Shown piece after piece: positions 8,324 through 16,982 of a stretch of DNA of 28,623 bases. The stretch is taken from positions 1 to 28,623 of the forward strand of contig DATMJI010000141.1 in NCBI GenBank assembly GCA_035553895.1. The letters run 5' to 3'. Each line of letters starts with the position of its first letter. Position 1 is the stretch's first letter. The notes under the pieces were generated by a model. It made no database searches, was not told the origin of the DNA, and saw only the letters and a program-made list of their open reading frames with translations. The DNA comes from JADDRA01 sp035553895 (GTDB taxonomy: Bacteria; Actinomycetota; Acidimicrobiia; Acidimicrobiales; CADCSY01). The position numbers and the translations under genes are program-made.

Positions 8324-9941
8324 CGCTGCCCCGCAGCAAGGACATCACCGCCGAGAACCGGGTCCCGCCCAGGGCGGCCTGGGTACCCAGGTAGACGGCC
8401 CCACCGAGGGCGCCGGCGCCGGCCACCAGTCCCGCCGTGGCCAGCCGGCCGGCCTCCGGTACCGGCAGCTGCACCGCCCACATGGCCGCACCGGCGGCGG
8501 TAGCGGCGAGGGTGCCCATGGCCAGCGAGCGGACGGGCCCCGTTCCCCTGACCCACCACCGGGCCCGGAGCCGGTAGGCGAGAGCGGCGGCCCCGGCCAG
8601 GTAGGCGACGGAGTGGGCACCGGCCAGGAGGGTGACCCGGGCCGGGCCGGCGACCACCAGGCTGCCGACGATCATGGCCGCGGCCGCCAGCACCACCAGG
8701 CCCAGATGCACCACGGCGGCGCCGCGCATGTCTCCGGCGGCGTAGAGCCCGCGGGCGAGGAACAAGAAGAGCCCGTAGCCGACGAGTCCGGGGGCGAAGG
8801 CGGCCACCACCGCCGGCAGGGCGCCGCCGGCCCCCCCCGAGCTCTCGCCGAAGAGCACCAGCCGGGCCAGGGGCTGGGCCAGCGCCACCAGGGCGGCCAC
8901 CGCCGGCAGGGCCAGGAAGGCGATGGCGGCCACCCCGGCACCCACCCCGCGGGCGTAGGCACCGGCGTCGCCGGCGGCGGCGTGGCGGGAGAGGCTGGGG
9001 AACAAGGCGGTGAGTACGGGCACGGCGAACAGGGCATGGGGGACGAGGAAGAGGGTGTAGGCCACCTGGTAGACGACCACCCCGCCCTCCACCCCGTTGG
9101 CCAGCACCAGGACGACACCGGTGAGGATCTGGGTGCACGCCAGGAACAGCGTGGCCCACCCACCGCCGCGCACCACCTGGCGCACCCGGGGATGGCGGAG
9201 GTCCAGGCGGGGGCGCAGGGCTACGCCCTGGCGGCGTAGGGCCAGCCAGGGGATGGCCGAGAGGGCGAGGACGCCGAGAGTGGTACCCAGTCCCAGCACC
9301 ACCACCTGGACCGTGGACAGGTCGAGGCTCGGCGCCGCCCCGCCCCGTAGCTCCCAGAACAGCCAGCAGGCGGCGATGACCACCACGTTGTTGGCGATGG
9401 GGGCGGCCACCGGCAGGGCGAAGTGGCCCCGGGCGTTGAGCACGGCCGTCGCCACCGCCCCGGCGGCGTAGAGCACGACCTGAGGAAGGAAGAACCACAG
9501 CAGGGCCGTGCCCAGGCGCACCTGGGCGGCCTGGACGTCGGCGGACTCGACCCCGGCCACCAGCAGGCGCATGATCCAGGGCGCCGCCAGCATCCCCGCC
9601 GCCGCCAGGGCGGCCAGGGCCGAGGCGGCCAGACCGAGGAGGGCACCGGCGACGTAGGTGCCCTCCTCGTCGTCCCCGCCGTCGAAGAGCGCCACCAGCG
9701 TGGGGATCATGGCGGCTTGGAGGGCGCCGGCCGCGAAGAGCTCGAAGATGAGGTTGGAGACGCTGTTGGCCGACTGGAAGGTGTTGCCCAGGAAGGTGGT
9801 GCCGAGCACGGCCGCCACCACCAGCACCCGCACCAGGCCGGTCAGGCGCGAGATCAGGGTGAGTCCGGTCATGCCAGCAGTGGCCCGGGCCAGATCGGGC
9901 CGCCGGACGCCGGCCGGCGAGCCCGCCGCTGGGCTGCTCAC
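8316..9941 (-). CDS. murJ: Lipid II flippase MurJ (MviN family)
   Basis: A 541-residue protein predicted to cross the membrane about 14 times. MurJ moves undecaprenyl-linked peptidoglycan precursor from the inner to the outer face of the plasma membrane. The N-terminal SRLTGLVRVLVVAAVLG and NTFQSANSVSNLIFELFAAG segments are diagnostic for MviN/MurJ of the MOP superfamily. There is no C-terminal pseudokinase or sugar-binding extension as in mycobacterial MviN; the protein ends soon after the last helix. The GTG start shares GTGA with the stop of the steB/mctB-like gene. Its place inside the steA-steB cluster supports a role in septal or polar wall growth. Confidence 0.93.
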   Translation of the reverse strand: MSSPAAGSPAGVRRPDLARATAGMTGLTLISRLTGLVRVLVVAAVLGTTFLGNTFQSANSVSNLIFELFAAGALQAAMIPTLVALFDGGDDEEGTYVAGALLGLAASALAALAAAGMLAAPWIMRLLVAGVESADVQAAQVRLGTALLWFFLPQVVLYAAGAVATAVLNARGHFALPVAAPIANNVVVIAACWLFWELRGGAAPSLDLSTVQVVVLGLGTTLGVLALSAIPWLALRRQGVALRPRLDLRHPRVRQVVRGGGWATLFLACTQILTGVVLVLANGVEGGVVVYQVAYTLFLVPHALFAVPVLTALFPSLSRHAAAGDAGAYARGVGAGVAAIAFLALPAVAALVALAQPLARLVLFGESSGGAGGALPAVVAAFAPGLVGYGLFLFLARGLYAAGDMRGAAVVHLGLVVLAAAAMIVGSLVVAGPARVTLLAGAHSVAYLAGAAALAYRLRARWWVRGTGPVRSLAMGTLAATAAGAAMWAVQLPVPEAGRLATAGLVAGAGALGGAVYLGTQAALGGTRFSAVMSLLRGSGG

Positions 9942-10987
9942 CCGGCGGGGGCGGGGATGAGCCGCTGGGCATCCCGCCCGTAGTGGCCCACTTTGGCCTC
10001 GCCCAGGTCCTGAAGGGCGAGCACGGTGGCCAGCTGCCCGGCGAAGTCGTCCACCCTGCTCACCGTCGACAGCCGGGTCGACAGGTCGTCGTCGGCGCGC
10101 AGCGAGGCGGTGAATCCGGGCTCCTCGACCACATCGGCGGGGTACACCTCGACCACCAGCAGAGGGATCCGGGCGGGCTCAGGGGGCTGGCCGACCAGCG
10201 CTTCGGTGAGCGGCCGGGCCCACTGGCCGGCGCTGAGGCGGGACCCGGGACCCGTCACCAGGACCACCCGGGCCCGTGTCGCCTCGAACGTCGCCAGGTC
10301 ACTCGAGGTTCCCTGGGGGGCCTCGAAATCGATAAAGCCGGCGTCGCGCAGCGCCACCAGGCTGGGGGCGGCCAGATCCGGTCCCGCCGCCTCCTCGGCG
10401 GGGGGAACCAGGGGCTCGGCCCCCTCCCCGGCCGTGTCCGGCGCTAGGTCTCCATCCGGAGCACCCCGACCCCCCTCCAGGGGCTGCTGGTCGGTCAACA
10501 CCGCCGCCACCTCTTCGACGGCGAGAGCCCGCAGGGCGCTGGCCGGCGTCCCCTCCGGTTGGTCCAGGGCCCGGGCCAGGTCCCGGCGCTGCTCCATGTC
10601 GGCCAGGGCCAGGCGATCGTTGAACCACAGGGTGCCGAGAGCATCGACCCCCGCCGACGCCAGCAGCGCCTCGAGGTCGTCGACCCGCCCGGGTGCCACC
10701 CCCCGCACGGCCAGCACGGCGACCGGGACACCGCTGAGGCTGTCGGCCAGGAGCGAGCCGGCTTCCTCCGAGAGGCGCTGGGAGCGCGATCGCAGGTCCT
10801 CGAGATCGGCCCGCAGGGCGTCGTTGTCGGCGATGACCTCGTCGACCCGGGACTCGATGCTGTCCTGTTGGTCCTCCAGGGTGGCCACCACCGCCCGGTC
10901 GATCACCGCCGAGCCCATCACCACGCCGATGGCGAGGGCGAGGAAGACGGCGACCAGGGAGATGATGTGGAATCGGAAGTTCAGCAT
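9938..10987 (-). CDS. SteB / MctB family (DUF3186-type) membrane-anchored protein
   Basis: A 349-residue protein beginning MLNFRFHIISLVAVFLALAI. It has one N-terminal membrane helix (about 6-27), then a coiled-coil stretch (about 33-80) and a soluble extracytoplasmic domain. This is the layout of the family that includes mycobacterial MctB (Rv1698, described as a copper-related outer membrane protein) and corynebacterial SteB, which acts with SteA at the division site. Adjacency to steA (12 bases) and murJ (4-base overlap) favours the SteB-like division or wall role here. I see no clustered Cys/His/Met copper site. An acidic, Pro/Gly-rich linker lies around residues 175-205. ATG start at 10987 with no strong Shine-Dalgarno. 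Confidence 0.85.
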   Translation of the reverse strand: MLNFRFHIISLVAVFLALAIGVVMGSAVIDRAVVATLEDQQDSIESRVDEVIADNDALRADLEDLRSRSQRLSEEAGSLLADSLSGVPVAVLAVRGVAPGRVDDLEALLASAGVDALGTLWFNDRLALADMEQRRDLARALDQPEGTPASALRALAVEEVAAVLTDQQPLEGGRGAPDGDLAPDTAGEGAEPLVPPAEEAAGPDLAAPSLVALRDAGFIDFEAPQGTSSDLATFEATRARVVLVTGPGSRLSAGQWARPLTEALVGQPPEPARIPLLVVEVYPADVVEEPGFTASLRADDDLSTRLSTVSRVDDFAGQLATVLALQDLGEAKVGHYGRDAQRLIPAPAG

Positions 10988-10999
10988 CGGTGGTGGGAC

Positions 11000-12136
11000 T
11001 CAGCCCAGCCGCAGGGTGTTCCAGAGGTTCTCCAGGAACAGCCGGGCCGGTTGGCTGATGGCCGTGACCACGAGCAGGGCGAAGAGGGCCGCCACCACCA
11101 ACAGGAAGAGGTCGCCCTTGCGCACCCGGGAGTGGTAGAGGCGGCTGACCCCCTTGGCATCGACCAGGCGGGCCCCGACTTTCATGCGCACGAGGAAGGT
11201 GGAGGCCATGCCGCTGCGCCCCTTGTCGAGGAAATCGGCCATCGAGCTGTGGGTCCCGACGGCCACGATGATCTCCGCCCTACCCTCGTAGGCCAGCAGC
11301 ATGGCGATGTCCTCGCTGGTGCCCGGAGCAGCGAAGAGGGCGTAGTCGAGGTCGAGGGCGTCGAGGCGGGCGCTGCCCGGCGCCTCCCCGCTGGGGTAGG
11401 CGTGGACCACCAGGCGGGCGCCGCTGCGCAGCGCCCGCTCGGACACCGAGTCCATGTCGCCCACGATGATGTCAGGAGTGCGCCCCAGCTCCAGGAGGGC
11501 GTCGGCACCGCCGTCGACGCCGATCAGCACCGGTCGCACCTCGGCGATGTAGCCGCCCCGGCGCAGGGCGCCGAGGTCCTCCCGGTAGTCGTGGCCGCGC
11601 ACCACCACCAGGGCGTGGCGACCGGCGAGGTCCACACCGAGCTCGGGGATGGCCATCGGCTCCAGGAGGGCCCGGTGCTCGCCCCGGAGATGTTCCAAGG
11701 TGTTGGTGGCGAAGCGGTCGAGCTCGTCGCCGAGGGTCTCCCGGCACGACTCGATGGAGCGTTCCAGGCTGGCCATGTCCTGGCGCACGCCGGCCGCCGA
11801 CCACCCCCCGGCCGACAGGATGCTGCCCTCGATGGTGATCTCGACGCCGTCGGTGAGGGCGTCGATCACGTCGCTGCCGACGTTGTCGACCAGGGGAATG
11901 CCGGCAGCGGCGAGCAGCAGCGGTCCCACGTTGGGGTAGCGGCCGGAGATGGAGGCGGCGGCGTTGATCACCGCCGCTGGACGGGCCGCCACCAGGCCCT
12001 CGGCCGCCACCCGGTCGAGGTCGGCGTGGTCGATGACCGCCACCTCGCCGGGCTGGAGCTCGCCCACCAGCTCCTTGGTGCGCCGCCCGATACGGGCCCG
12101 TCCCCGGACGACGGTCTTGGGGACCTCGATGGCCAT
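11000..12136 (-). CDS. steA: SteA-like cytokinetic-ring protein (thiamin pyrophosphokinase-like fold)
   Basis: A 378-residue protein starting at ATG 12136, sharing one base with the recN stop. The middle region resembles the thiamin pyrophosphokinase catalytic fold: GVDGGADALLELG at about 206-218 and GDMDS at 226-230, the Asp motif that binds Mg-ATP in true kinases. The N-terminal region holds INAAASISGRYPNVGP and DNVGSDV, conserved in SteA proteins. A single membrane helix (about 343-362) lies near the C-terminus, before a short amphipathic tail. In Corynebacterium, SteA and SteB are division-site proteins affecting wall integrity. The recN-steA-steB order is the same here. Whether the TPK-like site is active is not known. 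Confidence 0.9.
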   Translation of the reverse strand: MAIEVPKTVVRGRARIGRRTKELVGELQPGEVAVIDHADLDRVAAEGLVAARPAAVINAAASISGRYPNVGPLLLAAAGIPLVDNVGSDVIDALTDGVEITIEGSILSAGGWSAAGVRQDMASLERSIESCRETLGDELDRFATNTLEHLRGEHRALLEPMAIPELGVDLAGRHALVVVRGHDYREDLGALRRGGYIAEVRPVLIGVDGGADALLELGRTPDIIVGDMDSVSERALRSGARLVVHAYPSGEAPGSARLDALDLDYALFAAPGTSEDIAMLLAYEGRAEIIVAVGTHSSMADFLDKGRSGMASTFLVRMKVGARLVDAKGVSRLYHSRVRKGDLFLLVVAALFALLVVTAISQPARLFLENLWNTLRLG

Positions 12137-13797
12137 CAGCGCCCGCCGGGCCGGGCCGGGACCTCGAGGCGCTCTCCGCGCTGGCGCTCGGCCACCGACA
12201 GCAGCTCCTCGGCGTGGTCGCGGGCGGTCGAGCTTCCGGGCCGGCCCGAGAGCATGCGGGACAGCTCCACCACCCGGGCCTGGCCGCCCAGCACCCGGGC
12301 ACTGGCCACGGTGCGGCCCCCGTCCTCCCCCTTGCCCACCGCCACCTGGGCGTCGGCGAAGGCGGCCACCTGGGGCAGGTGGGTGACCACCAGGACCTGG
12401 GTCGCCGTCGCCACTTCGGCCAGGGCGCGGCCCACGGCCAGGGCCGCCTCGCCCCCGATGCCGGCGTCGACCTCGTCGAAGACCAGCGTGCCGGCCGGGC
12501 CGGCGGCGCCCGCCCGGGCCGGGCCGATGGCCAGGCGCAGGGCCAGCATGACGCGAGATAGCTCGCCCCCGGAGGCCACCCGTGAGAGGGCCAGGGCCGG
12601 CTCCCCCGGGTTGGCCGCCAGCAGGAAGCGGACATCGTCACCCGCTCCCTCGCCGCCCACCTCGATGTCGATCCCGGCCCCGGGCATGGCCAGGCGGTGC
12701 AGGTGGGCCCGGGTGGCGGCCGCCAGCCTCGGTGCCGCCTCTCGCCGGCTCCGGCCCACCGCGGCCGCGGCCGCCGCCACCTCGCCGGCCGCCCGAGCCC
12801 GCTGGTTCTCCAGCTCCGCCGCCCGGTGGTCGTCCCGGTGGTGGGCGGCCAGCAGTTCCCGCTTCTGCCCGGCCAGGGTGATGAGCTCGGACAGGTCGCC
12901 GGCCTGGTGGCGGCGCCGCAGCCGGCTCAGCAGTGCCCGCCGCTGGCGCACGGCGTCGAGGCGGGCCGGGTCCTCCTCGATGGCCTCTCCCGCCTGGCGG
13001 ATCTCCCGACCCAGCTCGGCCACCTCGGCCGCCAGCGCCGCCAGCCGGGTCTCGATGTCGGCGAAGGGTCCCCGGCCCCGTACCGCAGCCAGGGCCCGCC
13101 CCACGGCGTCGATGGCTCCTGCGTCGTCGGCCAGGGCCACGGTGGCGGCGGCGGCGGACTCTCGCAGGGCCAGGGCGTCGGCCAGGATCTCCTCCTCGGC
13201 GGCCAGAGCGTCCTCCTCGGCCGGGTCGACCAGGTGGGCCCCGTCCAGCTCCTCCACCTCGAAGGCCAAGAGCTCGCCCTGGCGGGAGCGGTCGCCGGCC
13301 CGGCCGCCGAAGGCGGCCACCTCCCGGTCGAGCTGGCCCAGCCGGCGCCGGGCGGAAGCGAGCGGCTCCAGGTCGATCCCGGCAAACTGGTCGAGCGCTC
13401 GGCGCTGGGCCGGGGCGCCCAGCAGGGACTGGTGGCGATGCTGGCCGTGCAGATCGACCAGCCCCTCCCCGATCTCGCCCAGGGTGCCCACCGGCACCAT
13501 CCGCCCGTCGACGTAGGCCCGGGAGCGGCCCTCGGCGGGGATGACGCGGGTCAAGACGACCTCCCCGTCGGCCCCCCCCGCCCCCGGGGCCACGAAGCGG
13601 CCCTCCACCCGGGCCTCCCCGGCACCGGGGCGGACCACGCTGGCGTCGGCCCGGCCCCCGGCGAGTAGCTCGATGGCGGTGACCACCAGCGTCTTGCCCG
13701 CCCCTGTCTCCCCGGTGAGCGCGGTCATGCCCGGTCCCAGGACCAGGGACAGCTCGGGGATGACCCCGAGGTCGGTGACCGCCAGCTCCACGAGCAT
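12136..13797 (-). CDS. recN: DNA repair protein RecN
   Basis: A 553-residue SMC-like ATPase acting in double-strand break repair with RecA. The N-terminal Walker A is GETGAGKT at 29-36. The centre is rich in Glu/Arg/Ala with heptad-like character and forms the short coiled-coil arms (about 150-370). The C-terminal half holds the ABC signature RVASGGELSRVML and the Walker B TLVFDEVDAGIGG. Length matches the family. The start is ATG 13797; TAACCT at 13812-13807 could be a -10 giving only a very short leader. RecN is the first gene of the long minus-strand run, so its promoter probably drives steA, steB and murJ too. No LexA-type box was recognised in the 102-base upstream gap. Confidence 0.96.
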   Translation of the reverse strand: MLVELAVTDLGVIPELSLVLGPGMTALTGETGAGKTLVVTAIELLAGGRADASVVRPGAGEARVEGRFVAPGAGGADGEVVLTRVIPAEGRSRAYVDGRMVPVGTLGEIGEGLVDLHGQHRHQSLLGAPAQRRALDQFAGIDLEPLASARRRLGQLDREVAAFGGRAGDRSRQGELLAFEVEELDGAHLVDPAEEDALAAEEEILADALALRESAAAATVALADDAGAIDAVGRALAAVRGRGPFADIETRLAALAAEVAELGREIRQAGEAIEEDPARLDAVRQRRALLSRLRRRHQAGDLSELITLAGQKRELLAAHHRDDHRAAELENQRARAAGEVAAAAAAVGRSRREAAPRLAAATRAHLHRLAMPGAGIDIEVGGEGAGDDVRFLLAANPGEPALALSRVASGGELSRVMLALRLAIGPARAGAAGPAGTLVFDEVDAGIGGEAALAVGRALAEVATATQVLVVTHLPQVAAFADAQVAVGKGEDGGRTVASARVLGGQARVVELSRMLSGRPGSSTARDHAEELLSVAERQRGERLEVPARPGGR

Positions 13798-13806
13798 CTT
13801 CCTGGC

Positions 13807-13812
13807 AGGTTA
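13807..13812 (-). promoter_or_regulatory. Possible -10 element for the recN operon
   Basis: TAACCT on the minus strand, followed by 9 bases and the recN ATG. AGGAAG directly abuts the start. No -35 match is visible. This is the only TAnnnT hexamer I noted close to the start of the long minus-strand run. Confidence 0.3.
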
Positions 13813-13880
13813 GGGCGGCCGGCGCCCCGCTTCGTGCTCCGGGCCGGGGGGATGGCCCATGGGACCGCATCCGGCGCTGC

Positions 13881-13886
13881 TAGCGT
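13881..13886 (+). promoter_or_regulatory. Possible -10 element for the tRNA pair
   Basis: TAGCGT, a TAnnnT hexamer, ends 13 bases before the tRNA-Asn 5' end. This is a usual distance for an actinobacterial tRNA promoter with a short leader. No good -35 was found. The 28-base gap between the two tRNAs suggests one shared transcript. Confidence 0.35.
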
Positions 13887-13899
13887 CCGGAGTCGCCTT

Positions 13900-13972
13900 T
13901 CCGGGGTAGCTCAATCGGCGGAGCAGGGCACTGTTAATGCCAAGGTTGTGGGTTCGAGTCCCACCCCCGGAG
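13900..13972 (+). tRNA. tRNA-Asn (anticodon GTT)
   Basis: A 73-nt cloverleaf. The acceptor stem TCCGGGG pairs with CCCCGGA, with discriminator G at 13972. The D-arm is GCTC/GAGC with an 8-base loop. The anticodon loop CTGTTAA places GTT at 13933-13935. The T-arm GTGGG/CCCAC encloses TTCGAGT. The first pair of the anticodon stem is a G-A mismatch; the other four pairs form. CCA is not encoded, as is common in Actinomycetota. Confidence 0.95.
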
Positions 13973-14000
13973 CTGCAGAACCGACACATCGCCCGGCCCC

Positions 14001-14073
14001 GGGCCCGTAGCTCAGTGGTCAGAGCGGGGGACTCATAATCCTTTGGTCGCAGGTTCGATCCCTGCCGGGCCCA
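14001..14073 (+). tRNA. tRNA with CAT anticodon: Ile2 (lysidine type) favoured over elongator Met
   Basis: A 73-nt cloverleaf. The acceptor GGGCCCG pairs fully with CGGGCCC, discriminator A at 14073. The D-arm is GCTC/GAGC with loop AGTGGTCA. Loop CTCATAA gives anticodon CAT at 14034-14036. The T-arm is GCAGG/CCTGC. It is not an initiator, because acceptor position 1 is paired. Features resembling bacterial tRNA-Ile2 rather than Met are the C4-G69 and C5-G68 pairs, known TilS recognition elements, the 8-base AGTGG-type D-loop and a TGGTC variable loop. Lysidine modification would make it read AUA as Ile. CCA is not encoded; the sequence continues CCG. Confidence 0.88.
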
Positions 14074-14149
14074 CCGGAGAAGTCCCCAGGTCGACGTCGT
14101 GGACGAGCTGCCGGGAGCACTGGACGATCACGCCCACCGGGGCCCGCCC

Positions 14150-16939
14150 TCATCCGAGCACCGCGACGATCAGCTCGGACAGCTCGGTGCGGTTCGACCG
14201 TCCGGTCTTGGCCAAAAGGCGCTCGATGTGGGTCTTGACCGTGCTCGGTGAGACGGTCAGACGATCGGCGATCTCGCGGTTCGTCAGGCGGTGTCGCAGC
14301 AGTTCGAGGACGTCGTACTCACGACGGGTCAGGTTGTAGAGATCGAGCGCGTCGGGGATATCGGCGGCCGAGCGACCTCGTGTCCGTGCCGGTCCACCAA
14401 CGGTGCGCAGGGCATTGGCCAGCCAGCGGGCGGGAACCTTCAGACCCCGGAGGCGGCAGCACTCCTCGGCGCCGGCGAGGTCGGCAGCCGGATCCCCCCA
14501 TCCGTCGGTGTGGCCGGCCACCGCGACCACGCCCCGCGCGATGGCGATGAACGGTTCGACGCGCGCGACCAACTCTGGGTGCCGACGAATGGACTGGTCG
14601 AGCACGACCGCGTGTGCAGCGACGGCGTCGGGCCCGCCGCTCCGCCCGGCCAGGATCAGGTCCACCATGGCCGTCATGATCTCCAGCCCCGGAACCGCAG
14701 CGAACGAGGCGGTGCCCAACCGGGCCCGGATCTGGGGCACGAGCGGGTGCGCGGCACCGGCCAGCACGACGGGGCCGGCGTACCACGGCGCCGTCGCGGT
14801 CGGGTACGGGAGGGCGTCGAGCAGCGCGAGCGACCGAGCGAAGGCGTCGGCAGCAGCCGCCAGATCGCCGGCCACGGTGAGCGGCCACGCCTCGCACATA
14901 CCGATCGCCATGCCGTCGATCTCGGGCTCGCCGGCCGCGCTGTCTCGCGCCCGATCGCCTGCGTAGCGCGCCTTGCCCCGAGCTCCCGTGGCCGCGTGGG
15001 CCTGACCGGCGGCCACCCAGCCCAGCGCCTCCAGCACCCCGGCGCCGACATGGGATGCCGTCGTGATCGCCCGGTCGGCGGCGTCCAGCGCCTCGGCCGG
15101 TCGGACCTGGATGCCGTAGAGGTTGGCCAAGTTGTAGTCGCACATGACACTCAGTCCGAGCCCGCCGAGGCGCCGTGCCCGGAGCGACGCTTCCGCAAGG
15201 GTGTCGGAACGACCGTGAAGAGTGGCATCGCACAGCCCCAGTTCGAAGAGCGAGCGCGCCCGCCACAGCTCGAGGCCGGCCTCGCCCGCGATGTCGATGG
15301 CGGCCCGGAAGTGTTCGGCGGACTCTGCGTAGCTGCGCTCCCGCGCCACCCGCCCCAACACCTCGCGGGCCTCGCACCGGGCTACGGCCCCGGCCGAGGG
15401 CTCGTCGAGGACGGGGCGGGCCAATGCGGCGGCACGCTCGACCTCTCCGAGCTCCATCGCCACCACGGCGCGGAAGGACCGGAACCCGGCGGGCACGTCC
15501 GGATCGACGACGGCGGCAGCGTCGAGGCGCTCTCGAGCCGAGTCCCACTCGCCGCGACTGCCGTCGGCGCGCGCCAAGGCCACCGTTAGCTTCCGCGCCC
15601 GGTCCGGCCGGTCGTCGAGGGTGGACAGCAGTTCCTCGCCGATCTCGATCGCTTCGGTCGCCCGGCCGCTCTGGGCCAAGGCATGCACCTGCAGCTCGCG
15701 TACCTCCGGCCCCCGCACGGCATCAACATCCTCGAGGGCACGGGCCTGTTCGATCCGGGCGAGGGCGGTCATGGTCGCACCGACGTCGACGGCCCGGCGG
15801 GCCGCCTCGAGAAGCAGTTCTCCTGCCCGACGCTCGTTCCCGGTGGCCGCGGCCAACTGCGAGGCAGCGTCGAGACCGTCGTCGTCGAGCGCGTCGATCA
15901 CGACGCCGTCGAGCGCGGCAGTCGCCACATCGACGCGGGTGGCCGGGTCGATCGCGTCGACAACGGCGTCGCGGGTGAGGGCGTGGCGGAAGCGGGCGGC
16001 CCCATCGCCCGTGGCGGGGTGCACAAGCTGGGCCTGCACCGCGGCGCGCACGGCCCGGGAGCCGGCATCGACGTCGAGACCGAATCGTCGCAGCAGCTGG
16101 AGGTCGATCTGGCGGCCCACGACAGCGGCTACTGCGATGGCTCGACGGTCCGGTTCCTCGAGGTCGTGGAACCGACGGGCCACGGCGTCCCGGTAGTTCG
16201 ACGGCATCGACAGCTCGGTCCTGCCGGCCTTCACCTCCTCGGCGAAGGCGGCGACCAGCAGCGGTGTCCCCTCGCTGGCGGCCAGGATGGCATCGATCTG
16301 CGTCTCGTCGGGACGATCGACCACCGACCGAACGAGATCGGCGACCTCGTCACGGTCGAAACGGGCCAGGTGCAGGATCTCGGCGACGCCGCGGCGCTGC
16401 CAATCATGGAGCAGGTCATCGACGGCCCCGGACTCGTGCGGTCGAGCGTTGGCGACGACCAGCACCGGGAAGTCGTCGAGGTGGTCGACGAGATAGTCGA
16501 GGACGCCCCGGGTCTCGTCGTCGGCCCAGTGCAGATCCTCGACCACGCACAGCACCGGGCAGTTGAGCTCGCCCAAGAGCAGCCGGAGACCTTCGGCGAC
16601 CAGCAGTGCATGCCTGCTGGCGTCGGGTCTCTCGATCCTCTCGCCCAGCAGGAGGCGCACCCCCGCACCGAAGACCGTGCCGTCCACCCGCTCGAGAGAA
16701 GCGCCGGCGGCCAGGGCCGAGAGCGCGAGCTCCGCCACCGGCCGGAGGGGCGCCGCCGGCGGTGGCGCGCACCGGCCGGTGAGAACCACGTCGGCGGTCG
16801 ACGCCACTTCGCGGCTGAGCGTGGACTTGCCGATGCCGGGAGGACCGACGACGCACACGGTGCCCCCCTCGCCCCGACGGGCCATGGCGATGCCGCGTGC
16901 CACCCGCTCCAGCTCTGCCGTGCGGCCGACGATGGTCAC
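14150..16939 (-). CDS. LAL-type LuxR-family ATPase transcriptional regulator
   Basis: A 929-residue large ATP-binding LuxR regulator. The N-terminal AAA/STAND ATPase domain has Walker A GPPGIGKST at 32-40 and Walker B-like VVEDLHWADDE at about 132-142. A long helical, TPR-like middle (about 350-820, Ala/Glu/Arg rich) follows. The C-terminal 60 residues are a LuxR helix-turn-helix (LTRREYDVLELLRHRLTNRE, then IADRLTVSPSTVKTHIERLL). Such proteins sense a ligand or protein through the middle region and activate nearby genes. The start is GTG 16939, with no Shine-Dalgarno but TAGTCT 6 bases upstream, suggesting a leaderless mRNA. It lies 43 bases after the Rid-family gene and just behind the tRNA pair. 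By eye its codons (more GCG, TCG and GTC) differ from the flanking genes, hinting at transfer. The target genes are unknown. Confidence 0.93.
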   Translation of the reverse strand: MTIVGRTAELERVARGIAMARRGEGGTVCVVGPPGIGKSTLSREVASTADVVLTGRCAPPPAAPLRPVAELALSALAAGASLERVDGTVFGAGVRLLLGERIERPDASRHALLVAEGLRLLLGELNCPVLCVVEDLHWADDETRGVLDYLVDHLDDFPVLVVANARPHESGAVDDLLHDWQRRGVAEILHLARFDRDEVADLVRSVVDRPDETQIDAILAASEGTPLLVAAFAEEVKAGRTELSMPSNYRDAVARRFHDLEEPDRRAIAVAAVVGRQIDLQLLRRFGLDVDAGSRAVRAAVQAQLVHPATGDGAARFRHALTRDAVVDAIDPATRVDVATAALDGVVIDALDDDGLDAASQLAAATGNERRAGELLLEAARRAVDVGATMTALARIEQARALEDVDAVRGPEVRELQVHALAQSGRATEAIEIGEELLSTLDDRPDRARKLTVALARADGSRGEWDSARERLDAAAVVDPDVPAGFRSFRAVVAMELGEVERAAALARPVLDEPSAGAVARCEAREVLGRVARERSYAESAEHFRAAIDIAGEAGLELWRARSLFELGLCDATLHGRSDTLAEASLRARRLGGLGLSVMCDYNLANLYGIQVRPAEALDAADRAITTASHVGAGVLEALGWVAAGQAHAATGARGKARYAGDRARDSAAGEPEIDGMAIGMCEAWPLTVAGDLAAAADAFARSLALLDALPYPTATAPWYAGPVVLAGAAHPLVPQIRARLGTASFAAVPGLEIMTAMVDLILAGRSGGPDAVAAHAVVLDQSIRRHPELVARVEPFIAIARGVVAVAGHTDGWGDPAADLAGAEECCRLRGLKVPARWLANALRTVGGPARTRGRSAADIPDALDLYNLTRREYDVLELLRHRLTNREIADRLTVSPSTVKTHIERLLAKTGRSNRTELSELIVAVLG

Positions 16940-16945
16940 GGGAGG

Positions 16946-16951
16946 AGACTA
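16946..16951 (-). promoter_or_regulatory. Putative -10 for the LAL regulator (leaderless)
   Basis: TAGTCT on the minus strand is followed by 6 bases (CCTCCC) and the GTG at 16939. The upstream sequence has no Shine-Dalgarno. The spacing would place the transcription start at the first base of the GTG. Confidence 0.4.
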
Positions 16952-16982
16952 GGCAGGCGTGGTCGGGCCCTGCGGCCTGCGG

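Noticed and set aside
9938..10987. Calling this gene a copper transporter
   Set aside because: The MctB copper annotation comes from one mycobacterial study. I see no copper-binding cluster, and the steA/murJ context fits the SteB division role better.
10559..13516. Very long plus-strand open frame opposite steA and recN
   Set aside because: The translation is low-complexity (His/Gly/Gln, then Arg/Ser/Ala) with no domain. It mirrors genes with strong motifs on the minus strand, a usual effect of very high GC.
14066..14145. Long-range complement CGGGCCC / GGGCCCG as a terminator after the tRNA
   Set aside because: The arms are 7 bases with a loop of about 65 bases and no T-run; the first arm is part of the tRNA acceptor stem.
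14074..14149. Possible small coding remnant between the tRNA and the LAL regulator
   Set aside because: The stretch has codon-like periodicity for about 20 codons, but there is no start with a ribosome site, no stop context and no recognisable peptide.
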